A stretch of DNA of 64,000 bases from Telopea speciosissima (lineage: Eukaryota; Streptophyta; Magnoliopsida; Proteales; Proteaceae): contig NC_057918.1 of the NCBI RefSeq assembly GCF_018873765.1, forward strand, positions 9,122,862 to 9,186,861, in the 5' to 3' direction. The notes under the pieces are model-generated. The model was not told the DNA's origin. It did no database searches and worked only from the letters and a program-made list of their open reading frames with translations. A program made the translations under genes and the position numbers. Positions 21,538-31,450 of the stretch are shown here, one piece after another (the first letter of the stretch is position 1; each line of letters opens with the position of its first letter).

Positions 21538-21655
21538 CCGTTTGAAAAGGGGATATGGGGATGGGGAAGGGGATTTTCATTTTGTAAGGGGGTAGGCGGT
21601 CATTTTAGGGAGGCACTGTGTCTGGGCGCAGGCTGCACATAACCAGGCAGCAATC
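21538..21655. repeat. Hairpin-family repeat, partial copy 8
   Basis: It contains GGCGGTCATTTTAGGGAGG, GTGTCTGGGCGCAGGCTGCAC and the repetitive GGGGATGGGGAAGGGG. One arm is missing or diverged, so this is probably a truncated member of the same family. Confidence 0.45.
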
Positions 21656-22120
21656 TTTTTTTCTAAAATAATTTATTAAAAAAGAAGAAGAAAAGATTAC
21701 ATATTTACATTCTGTAGAAAAAACACTGATCATCATCTTTCTTTATAACAGTACACAAGTTCTCAGAGAATTCTTCTACCCAAAAAAAAAAGATCTCAGA
21801 GAATTCAAAAGACTAAAAAACAATTTCAGCCATACGCTTACTCTCACCGAAAAAATTTGACCAGTGTTTTAGCTATTAGTATCATAATACATATCGTTAG
21901 TATTGAACAAAAAGGTGCTTTTTTTTTAAGTTGCAGTCGATTCAGATCGATACTGCCCGATATGTATCAGTATCAACCATAACCGGTACCAGATCCAATA
22001 CCATGAACTAGAACTGTGTGTAACAGAGGATAGAACAACAATGTAAAACCTAGGGTTTGCCTTGATTTTGTCAATTACCAACGTTCATAATGACAGATTG
22101 GATCATTATAATAATCAATC

Positions 22121-22268
22121 AGACCAAGTTTCCCTCCATCCGCGGAGGATGGGAATTTTTTCAGCACAGTTGTAGAATGGGTGGGAGAGGCTGTTTCCAA
22201 GTTTCGAACCCACAACCAACAGGTTGCAACAGCGCAACTTAACCGTTGCACCAAAGGCTCGCTCACAG
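22121..22268 (-). mobile_element. Diverged Au-like SINE
   Basis: On the minus strand the head reads GAGCCTTTGGTGCAACGG, then GTTGTGGGTTCGAAACTTGG (B-box like) and AACAGCCTCTCCCACCC. This matches the head of the SINE at 6045-6200. The 3' body is diverged and no target duplication is clear. Confidence 0.5.
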
Positions 22269-22610
22269 GCTAGCTACCACAATATTGGACAATAATTGTA
22301 AGATACATGAAGCTCCAAAGCTGCTAGACATCATACAGAGATGCTGCAATGTATCCTAAGTAGTGCAATGGCATGGAGGCAAGGGATCACAGCAGGCCTC
22401 CTCCTACATAGTTGATGTTGAAAAGGCAATGGTCCAGAGCCCAACTCAGTTTTTACCCAACTGCAAACTTAGTTACTGCTGAAGCAGTGTCATCTGGTGA
22501 AAGAGGTTTTGTGGGCTTGGTAAATTTGGAACCTCCACTTGAGAATCAGGAACTTAACAGGTGTGAGTAATTGCATACCATTCCAAAAACATACCATCCC
22601 CCCTACAGGG

Positions 22611-25600
22611 TTACTCTCCTTCTTGGCTACTCTGCAAACTGCATTCACGTCTAATGGCTGCCATGAGTTGGGAAGGAACCACCTCTGCAGTCCTGTCTTT
22701 GCCTGTATCCTTCATATCATCACCAGGCTCTTCCCCATCATCCCAACCCCGGTACAGTATCACCTTGCTGGGATGCTGCGAGACACAAACTGCACCAGTT
22801 GCTTGCTGTGAAAAACAAAAAAGAAAGAGTTCAAATATTTCCTTTGAAGTGGATGAGGACACCTGAGAGGCACTTGACGTGGGCACAGACCTGCAGCTTC
22901 AAGACCACGTCTTGGACTGAAGTTCCCTTAGCTCTGCCTTTGATGTTCACAATAGCAAGGCAGTTCTTTCGAAAATGTCTCTTTATTGCTTTTGCAACAC
23001 CTGTAATGACATTGTTCCTCCCTGATTTTAAAGCGATACAATATGTGAGTACCATAATTTGGAATCCAAGACAGATTATGGACCAATCAAGGCATCTTAA
23101 TTCATATGCAAATGACAGTAATTCCAGAGGAAGAAAACAAAAAATATAACACCATGTCACTTTAAATCCAGAAAGATATGCTTGTGCAAGATGTGGCACT
23201 ATCTAAAGGAATCCGATCAGCTAAAGACTAACTCAATGCAAACACATCAATCAGATCATCAGGCCCACAATCCCAATGGCACAGCATTCTTGATGTTTTA
23301 ATTATGAGATATTGACTTGTTACTTGTATCAGATCATTCATATATTGGTCGCATAATGAGGAAGGTCAATAGTCCAGCTGATGGGATCTTTTCAGATCCT
23401 ATAGGTGAGGCAGACTCAACTAAAGAAAAATTATTGGTCTTAAATAAAAGCCTTGGAATGTTGGAGAGGAAAGGATACTTAGGGCATTTGTTGAGGGAGA
23501 TTCAACCAATGTCATGTTGTCATTCGATGAATGATGAACTAACCCAGCTGCTTTAAGTTCAACAATACTTCAACAGATCACATAACTCACCCAACAGTAC
23601 AAAAGGCTTCATTCTCAGGCCAACCTTATTTAGCATGTATCTTTCTTCTTCAGTGATACCTTCCTTATCTACTTCTGGTTTCTGGTGCTCAACTGCTTTC
23701 TCTAGGTCTTCTTGAAGCTTCTCCACCTTGGCCTTCTTCTCTAATGCCTTTATGAGAGATACACATAGTCAGAAAAATGATATTAATGTAGGTTTACTAG
23801 GAAATAAGAACATGGAGTAGCATAGCATCTTAAGAGATAAGTACCACAGACAGCTTGGTGTTAATGAGTTCAGTAGCTGATTTTGTTGGCCTCACTTTGC
23901 AATTTTTAGAGAGAGCTTCCCTTTCCCTTCTGTCATTTGTTTCTATAATTTCATCTACAGAAACAGACTCTGAATTCTTTACAACAGGTTCAGACACAGA
24001 ATCAATTGATGAACTACCATCCATCATCTCTTTGTCTATTCCATGCTTCCTCCTCTCATTTAGTGCAGAAGAAACTGCCACTGGCAAAAAATCCTTTCCT
24101 CTGTAAAAGACAATAAATTCCCTATCCCTTGAGAGGAGCATTCCTCCAGTTAGTCGCTGTGAAATGCATTTCAAGATGATTAGATGCCTGAGAAGGAATT
24201 ATTCATAAATAGACGAGTTTAAAATGTTTTTCCCAAATGATTAAAGACTTCCAAATGACAAAATATCAAATAATTGAACAATAAGCATCAATTTCCTAGA
24301 TTAGTCATGGTTTGTTGAAATGAAAATACTCTATTTGTTTAAAGGGAAAATTACAACCCCTTCCCTGTGTTTTCAAAAATTACACGAACCTCCCCTACAG
24401 TTTAAAATGTGTTACAAACAGCCCCCCAGTCCATTAGTGTGTCTCTGTTAAGTGGTGACGTCAGTACAGGCTAATTCATTTAATGCCCAGAATACCCTTT
24501 CTTCTTTCTGCAACCCCACCCACCCCACCCCTCTGCAATCCCACCCTATCTCCATGACAATTAGGCAGCGCCGCTGGAATCGATGGCCCCCCAGGAACTG
24601 CTGAACTTCATCCCCTTTCCTGCAACTTCACCCCCACCCTGCTAGCGGCGCAACCCATCTCCTCACCCCTACCCATGCTGCTGGCGCAACTCATCTCCCT
24701 GTCCCCACTCATGTTCTCTCTCTCTCTCTTGGCCAATCAACAGGATATGGATTAAATATCTGCAACTTTTGAAGTCTGCCCCTGCAAGAGTCCTTTTCTC
24801 ACTCTACTTCCCTTTCTTTCACAATATAGTTTATGATTTTATTAACTTTCAAAATTTTCTTGCGAATTTTTTATGCTGTAAGCAAGCAGATTGATACAAA
24901 GTCAGAGACGCAGGTGACAAGGGATCATCCTGCGATTATATAAAACGAAATGATAGGGATTGATCGTGATGGAAGATTTCTTTCCCCTGGTTGACACTTC
25001 TGGAGGTTAGTTGACATATGAAAGCATAACCATTATGCATTCTTTCAACTGCAAATTGCTCTTCTATGCATCTTCAATCCTCATATATTTGGATATCAGC
25101 ACAGCTCAACCCACCTTGGTTTACAACTTCTGTTTAGGCAATAATTACACTACTAATAGCCCGTTTAATTTCACTATCAATCTTCTCCTCTCTTCACTAT
25201 ACTCTTGCTTCATTGAAGAATGAATTCTATAATACCACCACTGGGCAGAATCCAGATACGGTTTATGGCCTCTTCCTTTGCAGAGGCAATGTTACACCCG
25301 GCGTATGCCAGAGTTGCATCAGTACAGCATCTAAAGAGATCAAGCAAGCTTGCCCAATCGAGGAGGAATTGATCATATTGGTATGATAAATGTATGTTAT
25401 GGTACTCTACCAGTGACATTTTCTCCCATCTCGAAGAATCTCCACAAGTTGATCATTGGGAGCCTGAAAATGTTACTGATTCTAGGCAGTTCAGTCAGAT
25501 ATTAGGTGTTCTGATGAACAACCTTGTGTCACAGGCTTCGTCACCTTCTTCGACCAACATGTTTGCTACTGGAAAAGAAAACATTACGACATTTCAGAGG

Positions 25601-28600
25601 ATATATGGGCTAGTGCAGTGCACTCCTGACATTTCTCATGGTGATTGTAATTGAAGCCTAATAGGAGCTCTTGCTCAGATTCCGGATTGTTGCAGTGGAA
25701 GTAAAGCTGCAGGTGTTTTTCGACCCAGTTGTAATTTGATGTCCAGCATAGATGCCTTCTTTCAAGATGGGTCAGCTCCTCCACCTTCTTCAAAAGACAC
25801 AAATTCCAGAGACAGTAAGACTCCTTTTCTTTTTTCTTACAGATTCAAAACGCAATTAGCCAGTGTGAGAAGAAATCTTGTTAAACCAGAAAGTTAACAA
25901 TTCATGAGTTGGCCAAACTTGGATGTGACATAACCCCAAAAGCTGAAAAAATCTGTTCTGTTCTACATGTCCTCAGAGTTTGTGTATATCTTGGGCAGTC
26001 TTCATGGAACCAGTACTTATATATGTGAACAGTTCAGAGTTTGGCTGGTCCTTCCATAAGCAAATGTCCAAACTGATCTCCAATTCATGTGAACCTTCCC
26101 TTTCTTTCTTTCACATAGTTTCCTATCATATCTAGCTGCTCATGTTTTAGTTCATTACATTAGGTGGGTCTAACAGTCTTTAGGAAATTCGAATATTTGC
26201 AAGTCTTGTTTCTGGAGAAACAATTAGCCCAACAAGCAAAGACGCTCTCAAAAGAATATATCCCTGTGGCTTTCAATCACCAAACACATTAGTTTGCCAA
26301 GATTGATCTCTTGCTAATTCACAAGTGGCCTAACAATAGGATATGTTTACCAGTAGGACTGACTCTGTTCAGCCCGATGCCAACCTTTATCATGTTGCTG
26401 ATTGAAATCGTCTTTAATAATAGTTAAAAGGTCGAGTGGGTTGCGCCGGCAGCAGGGGAAGGGCGGAGTTGCAGGGAAGGGGGTGGGGGCGGGGGCGGGG
26501 TTGCAAGGAAAGGGTTGAGGATGGCGAATTGAGGAAGATGTTGCATGGAAAGGGTTGAGGGCAAAATGGTCTTTTACATGCTACAACTAATACCTGACTA
26601 ATACCGTCAGCCTTAGGGGGTACGAGTGTAATTTTTTAAAACAGAGGGGAGGGGGTATAATTTTCCCTTGTTTAAAAGATGATGGAAATCTTAAGAGACA
26701 CGCAACTTATTAGGGGAAGCTATTTGGTTAATTAATGGGAGAGGAGAATTGTTAATCCTTGGGTATATAAAGATTAACATCAAGCAAAAAATATTTGCAC
26801 ACTTGCACACTAAATAAGGTTCTTAGTCCCCCTCTTCCTTCAAAAGCCTTCTCATTTATAAGCATACTTCTCTATCATAGTGTTAGAGCAGTAATGCACT
26901 TTTAGCCACAGGTCGCAATTATTTTACCCAACAGAAAATAGCTATTCTTTCATTCAACAGAAAGACCAACTGTTACTTGATTTAAACAAGAAGAACCAGA
27001 AAGTATAGAGAAAAGTACTCAAAAGGAAGGAGAGTTTTCAAAATCCACAACAAATTTCCATGTGAAAGAACAAACAATCATTTTTTAACTTCTGTGCTCA
27101 TTCTTTCAAAAGGGGTTGAGGCAAGAGAATGCTTTCGTGCATAACCGTCACACCACAGGCCACCCTTTATGGCTTTCTACATTTTTGCCGACCTGTCTCA
27201 GAGGGTAACTTACTATCGGAAATTAAATAAATTTTCTTATTATCTTCCAAACATTGCTTGCGTGGACATATATCGTCACAGAAAATGGTCCCCAGAAACG
27301 TGGATTTTGACTGCTAAGAAGAGGCACTTGATAATTTTCTCTTACTTAGCGCTCCATCTGCCTGCGTTTTCCTTACATCCTTCACAAGGATTCTAGTGCA
27401 AAGCCTTGACATACCACATAATAGTAAAGAGAGCCAAGGATACATAAAACAATTGACTAATAATAACATAAGAAAGGTGTTAGGAAACACATAATTGCCA
27501 ACGAAGAAACAGCAGTATCCATCCTAATTTTAAGAATGAAAGATCATTGATATTACCAACCTTTAACTCTTCGGCCATCATTTCACTGTTAATATTCTGG
27601 ACTCCTCTCTTAATTCCAATCTTTGCAATCTCGCACTTTTCCCATAGCTTAACCATGGACTCGGCCAATCCTTGCAGATTCCTATCTCTCCCTAAGAAAC
27701 AGAGGATGCAATTAGTAGTGCAATCAGACAAATGGAAATTGTGATAAATTAAGCAAATGAGTTTATTCTTACCTGCTGCAAAATGGCACAGCAAGGGCCG
27801 ACTGAGTCTCTTTAGAATGGTCATTTCATCATTTGTTAATTTAGGCTTTATCCCATAGGGGAGAAGACGGGGCGGTCTCCGGTATCCAGGAACAATCCCT
27901 GGTAAAAGATCAGCATCCACAGGCATTGGATCATATCCCCACCAATCAGTAAAACGTGGACCTAGCCCATCCAATAGGCGGTCAGCTTCTTCTGCAAGTT
28001 TCATCTCACCTGGCAGTTGGAATCGTACTTTATCTGGAGAACCAACTCCATGTATCAACGGTGAGGGACAAATCCTATTAGAAGGACCTGGTCGACAAGA
28101 GTTTGCACCAAGGGTGCAAAATGATCTAGTAGGTTTCCCACCATCAATATCAGAATTCAAGCTCGAGTCTGAAGACACCCCATTTTGAGGAGTTTCACTT
28201 GTTAAATTAGTATCGGATATGAAGTAAGGATATTTATAATCAGCCCCTCTATATAAGATGATGGTACCTCCAGACCTCCATATAACCATCCCTCCTGTTT
28301 TTCTCTGAGCAGATTAAGAAAAAACTAGTTTAGAGCCAGTTTAACCCACCTCTTCCTAAACTGTGTCCATGCGATAGAAGTTTGAACATTTCCAAGTTGG
28401 ACAAAAACCGAGCTAATATGCATTTCAAAGAGGACCATGAATTCTTTTACTTAACCATTTGGAAGAGGTAAGCATGGGTATATTTCACTGATCCTCATCT
28501 ATAATTAACAACCAAACTGCAGCGACTGTAACAGGAACTGCTTAGCAACTGGACTTCAGGTTATCCTTTACCAAAGAAATGGTCTAAGTGACTTGCAACC

Positions 28601-29319
28601 TAATATAAATGCAAGAATATATTAAAAATCTAGAATAGGAACCTAACCTCCAGGATTTCATGAGTTCTCTTCATGTTCATCTTGCATATATCCTCGCAGT
28701 TGATCTTCACAAGCTCAGACCGCCTCCATCGCTCATGAATTCCATTAACAATGCCCTCTGTGATTCCCGCCTTCCCAACCTTCAACCTCTTCTTCAAAGC
28801 AATCCCAAGAGTCCTAAGCCTCCTCAATTCACGGCCTGGAATCGTAAGTTCTGCCAACGTAGGTTCTCTCTCCTCTTCCTTAGCTGACTTCTTTTGCTTC
28901 TGTACCTTACTCTTAAACTTACGAAATCTCGATAATGCCGCTCCTGACCCCGGCTCCGGAACTGAGTTCTCTGGAGTGCTCCAGCTCGAATCGAGCGTGT
29001 GACCGACTCTGTATTTGGACAGTTGGTGAGGTAAAGGTATGAATATCTCACCTGCGGAGCCATGGACGTTATTGGGCCGTTCGCTTTCTTTTGAATCCTC
29101 CTCCAAGTAACCGAGACTACGGAGCTTTTCTGCAATTCTTTCGAATGCAGACTTACTTAGGGTTTCGGCATCGACTGAAGAGCTTCGAATTATGCATTTG
29201 TGAGGTTTAGTGTTTTGGAATAATACAGATTTAAGAGAAGGTGAAGGTAAGAACAGTGGGAATGAATCTAGGGTTCTTGAAGAAAATGAAAGGTGGTGGT
29301 GATAAAGAGGAAGCAACAT
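22611..29319 (-). CDS. CFM3: CFM3-type CRM-domain RNA splicing factor, chloroplastic, with fused third CRM domain
   Basis: CRM (YhbY-like) proteins bind group II introns and assist their splicing in chloroplasts. Exons on the minus strand are 29319-28648, 28304-27773, 27691-27561, 24156-23845, 23747-23591, 23021-22891 and 22805-22611. They join without stops to 709 residues. I chose the ATG at 29319, which gives a transit-like start (MLLPLYHHHLSFSSRTL); an ATG at 29475 is also in frame. CRM1 is at about residues 155-245 (GKAGITEGIVNGIHERW, then GGTIILYRGADYKYP). CRM2 is at about 370-480 (GIKRGVQN, then FIVFYRGKDFLP). The third domain, about 570-668, starts like CRM3 of CFM3 (VGLRMKPFVLLG) and goes on like CRM4 (RNNVITGVAKAIK, then PSKVILYRGW). 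The usual protein has four CRM domains and is nearly 900 residues long. Exons 3 and 6 are both 131 bp at matching domain positions. Intron 3 carries a MULE. Confidence 0.9.
23317..23556 (+). other. Unexplained open frame inside CFM3 intron 5, opposite strand
   Basis: A plus-strand frame of about 75 codons has protein-like composition (for example ERKGYLGHLLREIQ) but no ATG at its start, and it begins just after an acceptor-like CTTGTATCAG. I do not recognise it. It lies where the missing CRM3/CRM4 exons would be expected, but on the other strand, so it could be filler DNA from that rearrangement or chance. Confidence 0.25.
24344..26667 (+). mobile_element. Pack-MULE (non-autonomous Mutator-like element) carrying a receptor-kinase gene fragment
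   Basis: The 2,324-bp element has terminal inverted repeats starting GGGAAAATTACAACCCC (left) and GGGAAAATTATACCCCC (right, reverse complement). The similarity extends, with gaps, into G/C-rich subterminal parts near 24600-24700 and 26440-26520. An exact 9-bp target duplication TTGTTTAAA (24335-24343 and 26668-26676) fits the Mutator superfamily. No transposase is present. The interior carries a plus-strand piece of a cysteine-rich receptor-like kinase. It is inserted in CFM3 intron 3, antisense to CFM3. Confidence 0.85.
25035..25815 (+). pseudogene. Captured cysteine-rich receptor-like kinase (DUF26/Gnk2) ectodomain fragment
   Basis: The fragment starts with a plausible signal peptide (MHSFNCKLLFYASSILIYL) followed by QPTLVYNFC. 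The first Gnk2 domain has the Cys-X8-Cys-X2-Cys spacing in LCRGNVTPGVCQSC (about 25278-25320). A second domain can be traced to VQCTPDISHGDC near 25615-25650. At least two frameshifts (near 25215 and 25377) and a TGA at about 25652 break it. It ends at a donor-like GACAGTAAGACT near 25815, as expected for the first exon of a CRK gene. No transmembrane or kinase part is present. It was probably moved here by the MULE. Confidence 0.8.
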
Positions 29320-29485
29320 TACACAGAGAGAGCGCTCGGGATGAGAAGGAGAAAAGTTTTTTTCGCCTTTCGCAATTGCTCGTGGCGGGAGTGATCTCTG
29401 TGACTCGATCACCGTTTGGATATCATATGACATTCGTACAGATTTGGGCTCGCACGGTTGGGAAGACATGCGCACCTGGGTCGTA

Positions 29486-30665
29486 GCCCTATTGGGTAAG
29501 CCGGTAAGGGGCGAATTTCGGATCAGAACCGGAACCGGTGCCTAGTAATGAACCGGAATCATTAGGTCTCAAAGGATAAGGGTTTCAATCAGTTCAGCTC
29601 GGTTTAGGATACATTATGTACATACCAAAACCGAATAATTTTCACCACCTCAAAACAAAAATTTTTGGTTTCATCTGTTTTGTACACAATCTCGGTAATT
29701 CAGTGCAAATTTAGTTAAAATGAAAAAAATATGTTGAAACAAATAAAGTTTAAAAGAAAATTACAATCTCGTGAATATACAATCTCACGATGTCAAATAA
29801 AGTACCTTTAAACCTTTTTTACACAAATCAATAAAAAAACTCTTATTAGGTATATAATTTCACATAAATCAATAAAGACACATGATTACAAGGTCTATGT
29901 TTGGTTTGGTTCGATTTATTTGGTTTGATTTGAAACCGATGTTTTTAATCTAAACCAAACCACATGAAATGTCCACTTTTCCAAACCCAACCGAATCGTT
30001 TTTTCTCTGCTTTGGTTTGGTTTGGTTTAAAATGATAGTTTCAATTCTAAATTGACACCCTTAGGAAAAAGGTTCTCTTAGATGTTTTACTCAGGGTATG
30101 TTAACACAGTTGTGTGTATTTCCCTCTTCCCCATATTAAATGACGTTATTGCCCTCCTATGTACTATGTCGGTTAATCGCACTTAATTGATGTGCTCCAT
30201 ATGCCGTTTGCTCATAGAAGTATAGAACCCTCTCCCTTTACTTATTTAGAGTTATTTCATACTTAATAGTTATTAGGATTAGTGACTTATTTGAGTGTTT
30301 GTGTACTTAATAATTGATGTTTGATTATTTCATTATTTGTATGTTTACGTGCGTATGTTTAATTATTTGTATGCTTGAAAAGCTATCTATTTACTTATGA
30401 ATTTTGGACCCTTTTTAGAGTTTATATATATTCAATTTTTCGTATGCTTCGGAAGTTATCTTTATACTTGTAAATGGACTTTTTTTAGTATTCGAGGCAT
30501 TGAGTGGTCTCTTTATGACAATCCCTCTCCATCTCTCATTAAAAATCAGCAAACTAATAGGAGATGGCGTCCACCACCAAACAATTTCATCCAATCATGT
30601 AAGTCACCGAAAGAATAATATAGGGGGGATTAGATGTCATTGATGCTCGTGACCATCTTGGAGCC
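29486..30665. other. Intergenic region upstream of CFM3, with a TTTGGTT-type repeat
   Basis: Between about 29575 and 30065 lies a low-complexity element. It begins with AAGGGTTTCAATC and ends with AATTGACACCCTTAG, an imperfect inverted pair, and is filled with TTTGGTTTGG and AACCGAA words. The rest is AT-rich with no supported gene. The CFM3 promoter should lie in the first few hundred bases, but I see no distinctive motif. Confidence 0.5.
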
Positions 30666-30670
30666 CAAAC

Positions 30671-31408
30671 TGTTAAATCCGTGCCCAAAACCCGGTTTGA
30701 AACGCGATCTGACCACCGGTCTGGTTTAAACCTTTTGTGTAGAACCAAGAGTGGAGTACGCTCGTGAACTGTGGGTCATAATACTCAAGCCATCACACGA
30801 GATTGTCGGCCGCGAAGCAGGGAAGTCCTCGAGGAAAGATCCACCGTCGAGAAAGGGGAAAATCGTCCACGAAAGCATATTCTTGGAATTCCCTTATGAT
30901 AGGGATCCGTGGGGCCCGACCTGAATCGCCCTTATCCACTTAGCGATGATTGGGAGTAAGTCACTATCCAGAATAATTCATGCCTATGCATGACCATTAA
31001 TAAGCATAAGAACTAGAATGGGCTTGGGCTTAGGAGCTTAGTCTCTTTCTAATTATAACTAGAACTTAGGACATGGGCCATGGGCCATGGGCCCAAGTGG
31101 ATCAATGGCCCAATGACTTAAACTAGACCTTGGGCTTATACCTAACCAAACAAGCTCCTAAACAAATGGACCTAAGGACTTGAGACTAACCAAACAAGAC
31201 CTAATGCCTAGATGGGTTATTAAAGACCCAAAACTACTATTCACCTCACATTTCAATCCTAAATCGTGGAGAGGAGAGGAGAAAAAGAAAGAAGAAGAAA
31301 GAGAAAAAGAAAGAAGAAGAAGAAAGAAGAAGAAAGAAGAAGAGGAAGAAGGAAGGAGAAGGGAGAAGTATGGTGGAGCACAAGCTATCATCATCAACCC
31401 TTGGTGAG

Positions 31409-31450
<42 letters not shown>

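Larger units (their letters stand above)
13011..22610. other. Intergenic region rich in short hairpin repeats and transposon scraps
   Basis: No gene is supported between FTRC and CFM3. The region contains at least eight imperfect hairpin repeats (listed separately), Copia and LINE fragments, SINE pieces, a low-complexity element near 13980-14420 built on words like AACCGGA, a possible LTR fragment near 14400-15030, short telomere-like TTAGGG repeats near 19047-19075, and several CT runs. Minus-strand open frames at 17780-18011 are low-complexity (Ser, His, Asn, Thr) and match nothing I recognise. Confidence 0.6.
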
